From IMG/VR virus record IMGVR_UViG_3300044797_000318, positions 1-64,000 of that record: DNA of 64,000 nucleotides; one strand, written 5' to 3'. The position numbers were made by a program, and so were the translations under genes. The stretch is from a virus. Below are positions 53,196 through 61,583 of this stretch, one piece after another. The stretch's first letter is position 1, and every line of letters begins with the position of its first letter. The notes below the pieces were generated by a model that did no database searches, was not told the origin of the DNA, and was given only the letters and a program-made list of their open reading frames with translations.

Positions 53196-53736
53196 TATTG
53201 ACCTCAAAATAGTTGTTATGAAATTTAATGAATGTTAATAGCTGCGCATACAACTCTTGATAAGCTACACATTTAACCCATCCAAAACCTAAATCTCGGA
53301 GTTGTTCCATGCCAGCTAAAAAAGTGCCCTGTAAATAAGTAGTGCAGGGTATCCAATGTTTTTTGTCGGTATTAACCGCAATCATAGCTTCTGGATCTAT
53401 CTCTTCCTCAATTATTTGATTGAAGATAAAATAAATACCAAAAGCAGGGGCTCCCTTCAACTGCACAACTACACCATATTCTGGTACGTTTTTTTCTTGT
53501 GTGCAATCAGCTAAAAGTAACTTGAAGTCCTGAGAATTGGCAACTGGAATCTGGCAACCATATACGTTTTTACGAAGGGGATCGGATCCTTCAATTTCCA
53601 AAGTAATTTTCTCTGGTAGTAAAAACTGCTTACTAATTACTGCTTTAGTCTGTTCTTGATTAACAAAGGGGGCAGGAAGCACCCCCAAATTGGCCAATAT
53701 ATGATAAGAGATTTCTTCCGTTAGTTTTTGGTTCAT
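53176..53736 (-). CDS. hypothetical protein
   Basis: 186 residues of mixed alpha/beta pattern (KLLLADCTQEKNVPEYGVVV, GIYFIFNQIIEEEIDPEAMI). It overlaps both neighbours by a few bases. Unrecognised. Confidence 0.65.
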   Translation of the reverse strand: MNQKLTEEISYHILANLGVLPAPFVNQEQTKAVISKQFLLPEKITLEIEGSDPLRKNVYGCQIPVANSQDFKLLLADCTQEKNVPEYGVVVQLKGAPAFGIYFIFNQIIEEEIDPEAMIAVNTDKKHWIPCTTYLQGTFLAGMEQLRDLGFGWVKCVAYQELYAQLLTFIKFHNNYFEVNNEGQEE

Positions 53737-54059
53737 TTCTTGGCCTTCATAGCAATAGCTTGGGCTAGGACAGTTCGGAGATCTGGCATAGTAAAGTTCA
53801 ACACCGGAAGTGATTTATGCGCTTGTTCAATATAAGTCTCGAAATTGAAGGGGTCTCCTGCCATTCTACGCTTGGCTAATTCTTCCATACAAATGGGAGA
53901 TATTTTTTCTCCCATTCCAAAATAACGATCACAGACAATCATCTCACACAATTTTTCACTGCTAAATTGTGGGACATTGGCCTTGACTTTTTCTAAGTCC
54001 AATTTTACTTCTTCCAAGGGGCCGTCTGAGGCGAAATCGTCGAGTATGTTATTTTTCAT
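53733..54059 (-). CDS. hypothetical protein
   Basis: 108 residues, acidic N-terminus, helical C-terminal half (MPDLRTVLAQAIAMKAKK). It lies in the middle of the HU-to-HU run and overlaps the next gene by 11 bases. No motif. Confidence 0.65.
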   Translation of the reverse strand: MKNNILDDFASDGPLEEVKLDLEKVKANVPQFSSEKLCEMIVCDRYFGMGEKISPICMEELAKRRMAGDPFNFETYIEQAHKSLPVLNFTMPDLRTVLAQAIAMKAKK

Positions 54060-54399
54060 GTTTCCTTAGTTTGGGCGGGGTAGAGATACGAACTTTCAGA
54101 GAAGGTAATATATGACCGTCTCGACGATGCTCAAAAAAATGTAATTTGGTATCGAAAAAAAGATTATTGAAATTGAGGATTTTTCCCAGCACCAGTAGAT
54201 CGCGAAAGCTAGCAAATACTGCCTTGATAATAATACCAACCTCAGACTTATCTAGTAAGGGATATCGAGCATGAACTCGATTTACTAAATCTTCATTATG
54301 TTTCAGGCTAATTGGATAATCATCATTTAGTTCATCTACCATTTGTTGATGGGTTTGATCCTTGAAGGTGAATGGAACGATCGTATTGAGCTTCTTCAT
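54049..54399 (-). CDS. second HU-like protein
   Basis: 116 residues. After a 40-residue extension, DKSEVGIIIKAVFASFRDLL then GKILNFNNLFFDTKLHFFEH matches the helical base and start of the beta arm of HU, and LKVRISTPPKLRK ends it like HU. Diverged from the copy at 52393-52731. It begins the minus-strand run that faces away from the plus-strand island. Confidence 0.6.
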   Translation of the reverse strand: MKKLNTIVPFTFKDQTHQQMVDELNDDYPISLKHNEDLVNRVHARYPLLDKSEVGIIIKAVFASFRDLLVLGKILNFNNLFFDTKLHFFEHRRDGHILPSLKVRISTPPKLRKHEK

Positions 54400-54445
54400 A
54401 ATATTAACATATAACGAAACATTATCGGCAGGTATATACTTTGGT

Positions 54446-55025
54446 ATGATTTATATTTATGCCTACCAAAACAAAATCAATGGAAAAATTTACATTGGGC
54501 AAACTATCGATTTGTTCGAGCGAGACAGGGCCCATATTTACGGTAACAAATCGATGCCAATCGACCGAGCTATAAAAAAGTATGGTAGAAATACTTTTGA
54601 CTTTTGGACAATAGATATAGTCAATTCCCAAGAGGATGCAGATCATTGTGAAATTTATTTCATCGAAAAAATGCGTAATGAATTTGGTAAAGAAAATGTA
54701 TATAATATTACTAATGGTGGTAGTAAATCACCAACTACCGGAAGAAAACTTTCCAAAGAAACAAGAGAAAAAATATCCTTGGCGCGACAAGGCCAAAAAC
54801 CATCATTGGGTATGAAACATACTGAACAAGCTAAAAAGAAAATAAGTAAAGCCAATAAGGGTAAGAAGCGCTCAACATTACAAATCAAAACTAAATAATG
54901 ATCAAAAAGAGACAATTGTATCTCTTTATAAAGATGGTAAGGTACTAGTAAAAGATTTAGCTCGTATCTATAAAGTAGATAGAAAAACTATCTATACGGT
55001 AGTGCAGAAATTTACTAAAATATAA
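54446..55025 (+). pseudogene. GIY-YIG homing endonuclease with a frameshift before its HTH tail
   Basis: The ATG at 54446 opens a GIY-YIG domain (IYAYQNKINGKIYIGQT) and NUMOD-like repeats (GRKLSKETREKISLARQG). The frame ends at 54898 with TAA. In another frame coding continues as KLNNDQKETIVSLYKDGKVL and VKDLARIYKVDRKTIYTVVQ to a TAA at 55025, a helix-turn-helix like that ending the intact copy at 8565-9401. One insertion or deletion in an A-rich stretch near 54880 has split it. The nuclease half might still be made. Confidence 0.75.
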
Positions 55026-55118
55026 TCTAGACACATATACTATACACCCCCTATTAGATCCCCCAAACTTTTGTCGAGATCCAGTTCGTTTTCAGAACAT
55101 TCCGATATAAAGATCAAT

Positions 55119-55727
55119 ATGCCAGGATTGATCCTACCAAAAGTTAAAAAATTGTTAGTCGTTGGGCCGTGCTACGATAAAATAGAAAAATTAGCTCGTG
55201 CAGAAGTTCTCATTCCGCAATACGATTGGGTGATATTCAATAGTGGATTATGTCAGCCACCTGATAATTTATATGAAATAAATCGGCGTATTGACAAAAT
55301 GAAACAGTTGATTTCAACGGGTAAAGTCATTTATGTGGCTGGACGTTCCGATTACTTATTGCTAAATAACTTACAAATTGATTTATCATTAGAAAAATGG
55401 ATTAGAAGCCTTTACAATTTAGTTATTGCAGAGTTTTCTACTCGTAATGTTATTATCACAGATGGGGGCATTCCGGACACTGCTACTATTCGTACAGATT
55501 TATTAGATAACTTAGAAGTTAGCTTTATCTCTCGTTTGAAAGATAAGCCTTGGCAACGCAGCTACAATGGGAGTTTGGGATACGTCATTTCTAATAATCC
55601 ACTGACTAATCAGCCCCCGCAGTATTACAAACACTCTATGCAGTTGGGCAATTTATATGCAGCCAACAATTCGGTTTACGCCCAAGAAGTAGATGAAATT
55701 AGCTTGAAAAAGAGTATTTCTCTGTAA
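55119..55727 (+). CDS. degenerate calcineurin-like phosphoesterase-fold protein
   Basis: 202 residues from the ATG at 55119; an upstream TTG start is less likely. The order of segments matches calcineurin-type phosphoesterases: LLVVGPCYDKIEKLA where GDxH would be, YDWVIFNSGLC for the GDxxD strand, KVIYVAGRSDYLLL for GNHD, and NVIITDGGIPD for the HGG motif. Most metal ligands are lost, so catalysis is unlikely. It may be a binding protein. Confidence 0.5.
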   Translation: MPGLILPKVKKLLVVGPCYDKIEKLARAEVLIPQYDWVIFNSGLCQPPDNLYEINRRIDKMKQLISTGKVIYVAGRSDYLLLNNLQIDLSLEKWIRSLYNLVIAEFSTRNVIITDGGIPDTATIRTDLLDNLEVSFISRLKDKPWQRSYNGSLGYVISNNPLTNQPPQYYKHSMQLGNLYAANNSVYAQEVDEISLKKSISL

Positions 55728-55788
55728 CTTATCAATAAAAACATATGTTTGTGCAATTTACTCAAACTGGTTAGTGTGGAGCTCATCA

Positions 55789-56235
55789 ATGGATAAGTGT
55801 ATAAAAATAGCTGCATTATATGTGGCGTCTCTCAAAGCTATTGCTTTAATCCATCAACACCAACATTGGACAACCAAGGGTGAAGCTTTTTATGGTGATC
55901 ATTTGCTATTTGAGAGACTTTACAATTCGGCATTGGAAGATTTAGATTTAGCAGCCGAAAAGTTTATCGGGCTCTTTGGGGACGCGTGCCTCGACTATGA
56001 TATGCAGGCTGACCTATTGCACAAGGTTCTTGTAAAGTATAAGAATCTGGAAGGCTCCCCAGTTCAGATGTCCTTGACGGTGGAGAAAGAATTTCTACAA
56101 TTCTCCAAGGAAGCTTATCACGCCTTCGAGGATAATGATAAATTGACATTGGGATTAGATGACGCCATTATGGCAATTGCCTCAAAAAGAGAAGAGGCGG
56201 TATATTTATTACAACAAACACTAAAAGATGATTAA
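55789..56235 (+). CDS. Dps/ferritin-like protein
   Basis: 148 residues from the ATG at 55789, behind a GGAG site. LIHQHQHWTTKGEAFYGDHL followed by LFERLYNSALEDLDLAAEKF is the Dps ferroxidase region pattern, and the rest is a four-helix bundle. Dps sequesters iron and coats DNA. In this virus it might protect DNA from oxidative damage. Plus-strand, apart from the main operons. Confidence 0.7.
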   Translation: MDKCIKIAALYVASLKAIALIHQHQHWTTKGEAFYGDHLLFERLYNSALEDLDLAAEKFIGLFGDACLDYDMQADLLHKVLVKYKNLEGSPVQMSLTVEKEFLQFSKEAYHAFEDNDKLTLGLDDAIMAIASKREEAVYLLQQTLKDD

Positions 56236-56314
56236 ATAAATCACAAGAAGATACTAGGAAAATTAGCACAATTTGACTAATAATCAGACATTACCTCATA
56301 CCAGGAGAAAACAC

Positions 56315-56698
56315 ATGGATTCCAAGAAGGTCATCGCTACACTATATAAAATCGCCCGTAATCAACAAAAGATTATCGAGAAGTTGGCACAAGTGCAAAC
56401 CGGAGAACTTGCCGTTCCCAATCAACAGCCCTTGGTAACCCCAGCAGCTCCTACTGCTCCAACATCTTTCGAGCCTAATCGACCCGTCTTCAATAATGGT
56501 CAAGCTGTTATCAATGCGTTGCCTGCCGGTGTTAAACCAGCAGTGGCCAATGTGGACGTTCGTGGTTCCGATGTTTTGGTGCAATTCAAGCCAGGCAAAG
56601 CTACCCAAGCTACTTATGATGCTGTCAAGGCCGCAGTAACTGCCCTTCAAGAAAGAGGCGTGTTGCCACTACCAAACTACAACGTCAAAATAGTTTAA
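56315..56698 (+). CDS. small protein with helical start, disordered linker and beta/alpha end
   Basis: 127 residues from the ATG at 56315 behind AGGAGA. The start (MDSKKVIATLYKIARNQQKI) is a helix, the middle (residues 30-70) a Pro/Ala/Thr linker, and the end (VDVRGSDVLVQFKPGKATQA, then a helix) a compact fold. It converges with the minus gene at 56695, sharing four bases. Possibly a virion component; unrecognised. Confidence 0.65.
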   Translation: MDSKKVIATLYKIARNQQKIIEKLAQVQTGELAVPNQQPLVTPAAPTAPTSFEPNRPVFNNGQAVINALPAGVKPAVANVDVRGSDVLVQFKPGKATQATYDAVKAAVTALQERGVLPLPNYNVKIV

Positions 56699-57003
56699 GT
56701 TGAGTGTTTGATATTGTAGTGTTGAACACTGCGATATTGTAGCGCAATACTAAGTGCCTCATAGGTATTGATATTATCTTTTAATGACAAACAAGTAAGG
56801 GTTAGTAGGATTTCTCCCAAAGTACGGGATTTAACTCTCTGACGCTCTTCTTCTGGTATGTCTGTCGTTTTAGAATCAACTGCCCTATACAAGCTAATCT
56901 TCATTAGCAATTCATCGAGAATGTGTTGCACATCCGCACCCGTGCTAGCATCTTTCTGGAAATTTTCGCATTTCTCCCACAATTCCTCAAAGTGCATGGT
57001 CAT
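56695..57003 (-). CDS. hypothetical protein
   Basis: 102 residues, helical and charged. No motif. It ends convergent with the plus-strand gene and starts three bases downstream of a small gene. No terminator hairpin is evident between them. Confidence 0.65.
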   Translation of the reverse strand: MTMHFEELWEKCENFQKDASTGADVQHILDELLMKISLYRAVDSKTTDIPEEERQRVKSRTLGEILLTLTCLSLKDNINTYEALSIALQYRSVQHYNIKHST

Positions 57004-57006
57004 TGT

Positions 57007-57201
57007 TCAATCATCCTGATTTTTATTGTCCATTGGGGCAATCTGCAACTGCTCCCCTCCCACATCCGAGACAAAGACCAAAAACACAGCGCCCTTTTCA
57101 CAATCAATGGAAAATGGGCCTTTTAGTTTTCCAACATAGAAAACTGCACCATCCTTGTCTCTACGAGCTTTGAGATCAAGAGTAAGATTATTATTCGACA
57201 T
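57007..57201 (-). CDS. small hypothetical protein
   Basis: 64 residues, beta-rich (AVFYVGKLKGPFSIDCEKGA). It overlaps the epimerase gene by 11 bases. Unknown function. Confidence 0.65.
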   Translation of the reverse strand: MSNNNLTLDLKARRDKDGAVFYVGKLKGPFSIDCEKGAVFLVFVSDVGGEQLQIAPMDNKNQDD

Positions 57202-58096
57202 TATTTCTCCGCATATTTTTGACGTAGTTAGCCATACATTTGGCCAGGGCCTTTTCGGAGTCAGTCATTTCAAAACCGGCTGCCGACAACTTCTTCGTAG
57301 AAAGAAGACAGTTGGAACGCTTAGCTACTGTTAGTTGATCCAGTTGTTGTTCGCTGATAAGCTCGAACTGATGTTCTGGAACATATTTCTGGAATTCATT
57401 CATGATGCGAGCGGCCGTGAGGGGCTGTGGATTAGCAACATGAAAAGTTCCGCCAGGCCTGTTAGTGGCCGCCCAAGCAATGCAGCGGACTAAATCATCC
57501 ATGAACGTCATGGAATTAGGGATATCGATGACCTGAGTGTATCCCCTAAGTTTATTGATAAGGTTGCGAGGGTGGTCTTTTTCAGACAGAGGCATCCTCA
57601 AACGCAAAGTGGTGACGTGGGGCATTTCTCCCAACATTAGGTCGCAAGCATACTTACTTTTGGAATAATAAGACTGTGGGTTAGCTACATCTGTTTCTTG
57701 CCAACCATCATCAACTGTAATCCAGTCACCCTCCGCCTCTTCACTCTTTTTAGTGTGTCGTTTGCCCTGTTCGGTTTGTTGTCGGTGGGTGTTGGGAGAA
57801 GTTCCTGAAAATATGCACCCCGATCCTAAATGGATGAGGTGAGCACCATTCTTGGCACACCAGTCAGCGATAATCATTGGAATGATAACGTTGGATTCGT
57901 AAGTGGCAGATTTATTTGTTTCGCACCAATCGATATTAGGACGACCTGTTTTACCAACACAATTGACAACTACGTTTGGTTTTCTGCTGGACAATATGTA
58001 GTCCATATGTTCGGGGTTGACATATAGTTGTGAATTTCTAATTTCATAGGGTAAATGTTCAGCGACAAAACCGCCACCTAACGTTAAAACTCTCAT
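57191..58096 (-). CDS. NAD-dependent sugar epimerase/reductase (RmlD-like)
   Basis: 301 residues. GGGFVAEHLP at the N-terminus is the dinucleotide-binding loop. KPNVVVNCVGKTGRPNIDWC and HLIHLGSGCIFSG match RmlD-type short-chain enzymes, and YSKSK is the catalytic YxxxK. It probably reduces or epimerises a nucleotide sugar. The thymidylyltransferase-like gene lies just upstream, so the two make a short nucleotide-sugar pathway for glycosylation of DNA, virion or host surface. Confidence 0.85.
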   Translation of the reverse strand: MRVLTLGGGFVAEHLPYEIRNSQLYVNPEHMDYILSSRKPNVVVNCVGKTGRPNIDWCETNKSATYESNVIIPMIIADWCAKNGAHLIHLGSGCIFSGTSPNTHRQQTEQGKRHTKKSEEAEGDWITVDDGWQETDVANPQSYYSKSKYACDLMLGEMPHVTTLRLRMPLSEKDHPRNLINKLRGYTQVIDIPNSMTFMDDLVRCIAWAATNRPGGTFHVANPQPLTAARIMNEFQKYVPEHQFELISEQQLDQLTVAKRSNCLLSTKKLSAAGFEMTDSEKALAKCMANYVKNMRRNNVE

Positions 58097-58144
58097 GGAA
58101 CCTCAAATCATAAATAAACAATTCGTAATAACTATATCACGCGC

Positions 58145-58900
58145 TTACAGTTTGTTGCGGAAATAATAGTCATTGAGATAGGCAATGGACTCGTGTGTGC
58201 CTGCGTCTGACCATAAACCTTCGGTAAAAGAAAAGGTTAGTTTACCTTCTCTATGATAAGCTTGCAGAATATCGGTAATTTCATATTCACCTCGAGCACT
58301 GGGCTTGAGGTCTTGGAAAAATCTGAAAAATTGACTATCGAACATATAGCAACCAGTAATAGCATAGTTATCATTATTAATATCTAACACTTGTGGCTTT
58401 TCTTCAATCTTGATAATTTGTCGCGCTTGATTGAGAGTAGCTACCCCAAATCTTTTGAGCTCAGGATGTCGATGCAAAACAACGGAAGCACACGTATTCC
58501 ACTTATAATCGTCTCCATATTCTTTTTCTTTATCATAAAAGAAAGAAACCGGTCTTTCAAATATATTGTCTCCCAACACAACTGCAAATTGGTCATTGGG
58601 CCAATCTACAAATCTTTTGCATAGATTGATAGCCTGCGCAATCCCTTTGGCCTCTCCTTGATACACATAATTGACGTTCATTCCAAAGGCGTGTCCGTCC
58701 TTCAAGTGATCCACTACTTGTGAGAAGTGGCTGCCCCCGAGAACAACCGTTAAATTTTCTACACCCATTTGTTTGAGCGTCTGGATAGGGTAATCGAGAA
58801 TGAACTTTCCATCCACTCCCAAGAGATGTTTATTGACCACATGAGTCAGTGGATATAATCTGGTACCGTTGCCACCTGCCAAAATGATGCCGTTCTTCAT
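58145..58900 (-). CDS. sugar-1-phosphate nucleotidyltransferase (RmlA-like)
   Basis: 251 residues. IILAGGNGTRLYPLT is the nucleotide-binding signature. NKHLLGV, VVLGDNIF and the IIKIEEKP segment match glucose-1-phosphate thymidylyltransferases, slightly shorter than the 290-residue bacterial enzymes. It would make the nucleotide sugar that the neighbouring epimerase/reductase modifies. Intact. Confidence 0.9.
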   Translation of the reverse strand: MKNGIILAGGNGTRLYPLTHVVNKHLLGVDGKFILDYPIQTLKQMGVENLTVVLGGSHFSQVVDHLKDGHAFGMNVNYVYQGEAKGIAQAINLCKRFVDWPNDQFAVVLGDNIFERPVSFFYDKEKEYGDDYKWNTCASVVLHRHPELKRFGVATLNQARQIIKIEEKPQVLDINNDNYAITGCYMFDSQFFRFFQDLKPSARGEYEITDILQAYHREGKLTFSFTEGLWSDAGTHESIAYLNDYYFRNKL

Positions 58901-58906
58901 AATACC

Positions 58907-59371
58907 TTATTTATTAAAATTGGAAATTTCTAGCTTAATGTATTTCAGCTTTTCCAAATGATGTCCTAAGAGAATTTGGTATTGTGTGTTTAGCATTTCG
59001 GAGACGGCAGGTGGATTGAAATGAACTCCTTCGTCTTTGATCATAAATTCTCGACCACGCTCCAATAGTGCCTGGGAGGATAGTGCGTACAGAACAGCGC
59101 CTTCTACCAACACCTCGGCAAAACAATCGACAAAACGACTATTCTCCAAAGTAAAATTTGTGAATTTTGGAATAGCGTTGAATTCGGAAACCGCTAAATC
59201 TATAAAAGACTCCAAAGTTTCTTTGCTATAAATATCGCAATCCACATAAATAACATTGCCGAGCTGATCGCTCGACTTAGCCTTACCTGAACTATTGAGC
59301 CTGGTTTTTACCGAAGCGATTAGACTATCTAAATTACGTTGGCCTTCACTTGAAATATTTTTGTTTTTCAT
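58907..59371 (-). CDS. hypothetical protein
   Basis: 154 residues, with a helical N-terminal part and a hydrophobic middle (CFAEVLVEGAVLYALSSQAL) that is not a clear membrane helix. Six bases upstream of the nucleotidyltransferase. Unrecognised. Confidence 0.65.
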   Translation of the reverse strand: MKNKNISSEGQRNLDSLIASVKTRLNSSGKAKSSDQLGNVIYVDCDIYSKETLESFIDLAVSEFNAIPKFTNFTLENSRFVDCFAEVLVEGAVLYALSSQALLERGREFMIKDEGVHFNPPAVSEMLNTQYQILLGHHLEKLKYIKLEISNFNK

Positions 59372-59388
59372 GCCAACTTATATATCAC

Positions 59389-59463
59389 TGGTATCTCTGG
59401 CAGGACTCGAACCTGCATAAAACTCGTTAGGAACAAGGTGCCCTTCCATTAGACCACAGAGAC
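59389..59463 (-). tRNA. tRNA-Arg (anticodon CCU)
   Basis: 75 bases including an encoded CCA. The acceptor stem GTCTCTG/CAGAGAT (first pair G-U) is followed by a D-arm with GG in the loop, anticodon loop TTCCTAA and T-arm GCAGG-TTCGAGT-CCTGC. The first pair of the anticodon stem is C-T mismatched. It reads AGG, a codon rare in many hosts, so it would help translate AGG-containing phage genes. Confidence 0.9.
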
Positions 59464-59472
59464 ATCTGCCTA

Positions 59473-60012
59473 TTATGCCTGTTTTTTAGTAGGAGAAACG
59501 ACCACGCTCATAAATTTGCCTTCCATATTAATTTGTGGATTGGGAGCAATCATCCCATCTAAACGCTGTAAAATCCACTCAATCTTTTCACGACCCACAT
59601 TAAGATGAACCACTTCTCTGCCACGAAAGCGCACGGTAAGTTTCGTCCTATTACCTTCTTCTAAAAATTCCTTAGCTTTAACTAATTTATGTTCAAGGTC
59701 TCCAATATCAGTATTCGGTCTAAATGTAATTTCTTTTAGCTCTTGCACTTGCTGATTTTTCTTTTGTTCTTGTGCTTTTTTCTTCTCTTCATATTTCATC
59801 TTGCCATAATTTATAATTCTTACAACTGGTGGCAATGCGCGAGGATTTATTTCTACTAAATCCAAATTTTCATCCTTAGCTAATTTAATAGCGTCTATGG
59901 TATTCATTATACCACCATTATCGCCATTAGACAAAATTACCCTAACTTGTGGAACTCTAATGTTTCCATTAACACGTTGCCTATATTGTTGCTGATTATT
60001 TTGTTGAGCCAA
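59473..60012 (-). CDS. infC: translation initiation factor IF-3
   Basis: 179 residues, matching bacterial IF-3 (180) end to end. The N-domain has LKLAKDENLDLVEINPRALP-like sequence and VVRIINYGKMKYEEKKKAQE. The C-domain has ELKEITFRPNTDIGDLEHKL and RGREVVHLNVG. The start is TTG, with AGGAGA seven bases before it, where no ATG is available. IF-3 binds the 30S subunit and checks start codons and initiator tRNA. With bS21 it could shift initiation toward phage messages. The homing endonuclease upstream overlaps its start by 17 bases. Confidence 0.95.
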   Translation of the reverse strand: MAQQNNQQQYRQRVNGNIRVPQVRVILSNGDNGGIMNTIDAIKLAKDENLDLVEINPRALPPVVRIINYGKMKYEEKKKAQEQKKNQQVQELKEITFRPNTDIGDLEHKLVKAKEFLEEGNRTKLTVRFRGREVVHLNVGREKIEWILQRLDGMIAPNPQINMEGKFMSVVVSPTKKQA

Positions 60013-60937
60013 TTTTCAATCTCCTATTATTCCATTCTTGTTCCCAGATAGAAATTATCTGGTATCCGTGTTTTCTAATCATCTCTTCACGATCTATTGT
60101 TTCTTTGTAAAGATCGCCGTATAATCTTTTATTGGAAGGATTAGTATCTGATGATTTGAAAATCTGTGGATTACCGTGCCAATAATCGCCGTAAAACTCA
60201 TAAACAGTGTTAGTGTCTGGATCAAATGCATCCACTATTATGTATGATGAGCCCAATACTATCTTTACTTGCCTGTGCTTATCATCATTTACAATACCCA
60301 AACTATTTAACCATTCTTCTTCTTTTTCAGAAAAGAGCGGGCGGCAAATAGAACATCCACTTCCTTGGAGATGGGCGCGAGCCATTTGCCAAAATGACCC
60401 GTGTTTTGGGCATATAATTTTTACTTTATCATTAGATAATTTATATTCAACTTTTGAATAATCATAATAATTATTATGAATTAAGTTTGCTCTAAATATA
60501 AACTCACCCGTATATGATTTTTTGGATTCTGAAATGGCTACAAACCCACATTTATGACATCCACTTCCACGCAAATGTTTATTGGGCATTTGTAAAAATA
60601 CACCATGTATTGGACATATAATTTTAACTTTTTCATTAGTTCTTGTGTAGATTACGGCAGAATAGTCGTATTTAAAATTATGAATTTCATTAGCCTTATC
60701 TACAAACTCCTCTTTTATTGAGGAATTAAGTTTTGAAAAATGTTCATTGCGACACAAACGGCATCCTTGCCCTTGCAAATGATTGGTCGCTAATTGCCAA
60801 AAAGATCCGTGCTCTGGACAAATAATCTCTATTTTTTCTAAGGAGCCCTTGTATTCACTCTTCGAATAATCATATGCTATAATATGTTTTGAAGTCGCTT
60901 TGCGCACAAAGTCTTCGGTAGATAGCTTAGTTCTCAA
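59996..60937 (-). CDS. Vsr/EDxHD-type homing endonuclease with zinc-ribbon repeats
   Basis: 313 residues. Three DUF723-like repeats come first, each containing IICPxHGxFxQ and a GxGCxxC (residues about 10-200). The Vsr-like nuclease core follows: IIVDAFDPDTNTVYEFYGDY then WHG, and TIDREEMIRKHGYQIISIWE. This is a free-standing homing nuclease. It ends 17 bases inside the IF-3 gene, so IF-3 translation may be coupled to it. Remnants of a similar gene lie at 3511-3599. Confidence 0.85.
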   Translation of the reverse strand: MRTKLSTEDFVRKATSKHIIAYDYSKSEYKGSLEKIEIICPEHGSFWQLATNHLQGQGCRLCRNEHFSKLNSSIKEEFVDKANEIHNFKYDYSAVIYTRTNEKVKIICPIHGVFLQMPNKHLRGSGCHKCGFVAISESKKSYTGEFIFRANLIHNNYYDYSKVEYKLSNDKVKIICPKHGSFWQMARAHLQGSGCSICRPLFSEKEEEWLNSLGIVNDDKHRQVKIVLGSSYIIVDAFDPDTNTVYEFYGDYWHGNPQIFKSSDTNPSNKRLYGDLYKETIDREEMIRKHGYQIISIWEQEWNNRRLKIGSTK

Positions 60938-60955
60938 TGTTCCACTCGTTCAATT

Positions 60956-61399
60956 TTATTTAACATCAATACCATAATCACTCAAAATAGAAATGTCAAG
61001 CGTCCATTGTTTTTTAGAACGTTTCGCCCAAATCTTAAAAGATTGTTGAATATGTTGCTCGGCTTGTTTATTAGTCCAACCATTGACTTTCATCAAATGT
61101 TGTTGCGCCCGTTTCTCTTTGCCCTGCACCCGTGCCAAACCAAAATGACATACCTGATGACAACTTTTGCATAGAGCTATTAGCCCAACTAATTTTTGAA
61201 TTGACTTGCCTTCATCATAAGACCAGCGCTCATGACAATCGTGCGCCTCGCCTTGGCAAATTTGACAAATATCATAGGCTTGTGAGCGAACTTGTTTTGA
61301 GAGAGAAGCCCATTGGGCACGAGTCAAAATAGCCCTGACATTGGAGCCGAATGCAGTGGCTGGCACTAAATCTAATGAAAGAAGAATATTGTTATTCAA
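60956..61399 (-). CDS. HNH-type endonuclease-like protein
   Basis: 147 residues. DICQICQGEAHDCHERWSYD then LCKSCHQVCHFG gives the two Cys pairs and His of a zinc-bound HNH fold found in phage and bacterial proteins. NGWTNKQAEQHIQQSFKIWA is a helical end. It overlaps the small gene upstream by eight bases. Target unknown. Confidence 0.75.
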   Translation of the reverse strand: MNNNILLSLDLVPATAFGSNVRAILTRAQWASLSKQVRSQAYDICQICQGEAHDCHERWSYDEGKSIQKLVGLIALCKSCHQVCHFGLARVQGKEKRAQQHLMKVNGWTNKQAEQHIQQSFKIWAKRSKKQWTLDISILSDYGIDVK

Positions 61400-61562
61400 A
61401 TTTGCTTAGCTTATAGGAAAGAGAATACAGTTCATTTTGCAAGACAACGGTAGAAATGGTCTTGCCATTGGCATCTGCCATTTTGGATAGGCCGGTCTTG
61501 TGCCTATTTTCTAACTCCTCTCGGAGTTCTTTCATTCTTGCTTGAATTTCGGATCGAGTCAT
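61392..61562 (-). CDS. 56-residue helical protein
   Basis: The ATG at 61562 starts MTRSEIQARMKELREELENR, followed by HKTGLSKMADANGK and a helix ending LSYKLSKFE before TAA. It is basic, helical and too short for automatic calling. It overlaps the HNH-like gene by eight bases and lies 21 bases downstream of a tRNA. Unknown function. Confidence 0.55.
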   Translation of the reverse strand: MTRSEIQARMKELREELENRHKTGLSKMADANGKTISTVVLQNELYSLSYKLSKFE

Positions 61563-61583
61563 CTTGCCTATATATCGTTTTAT

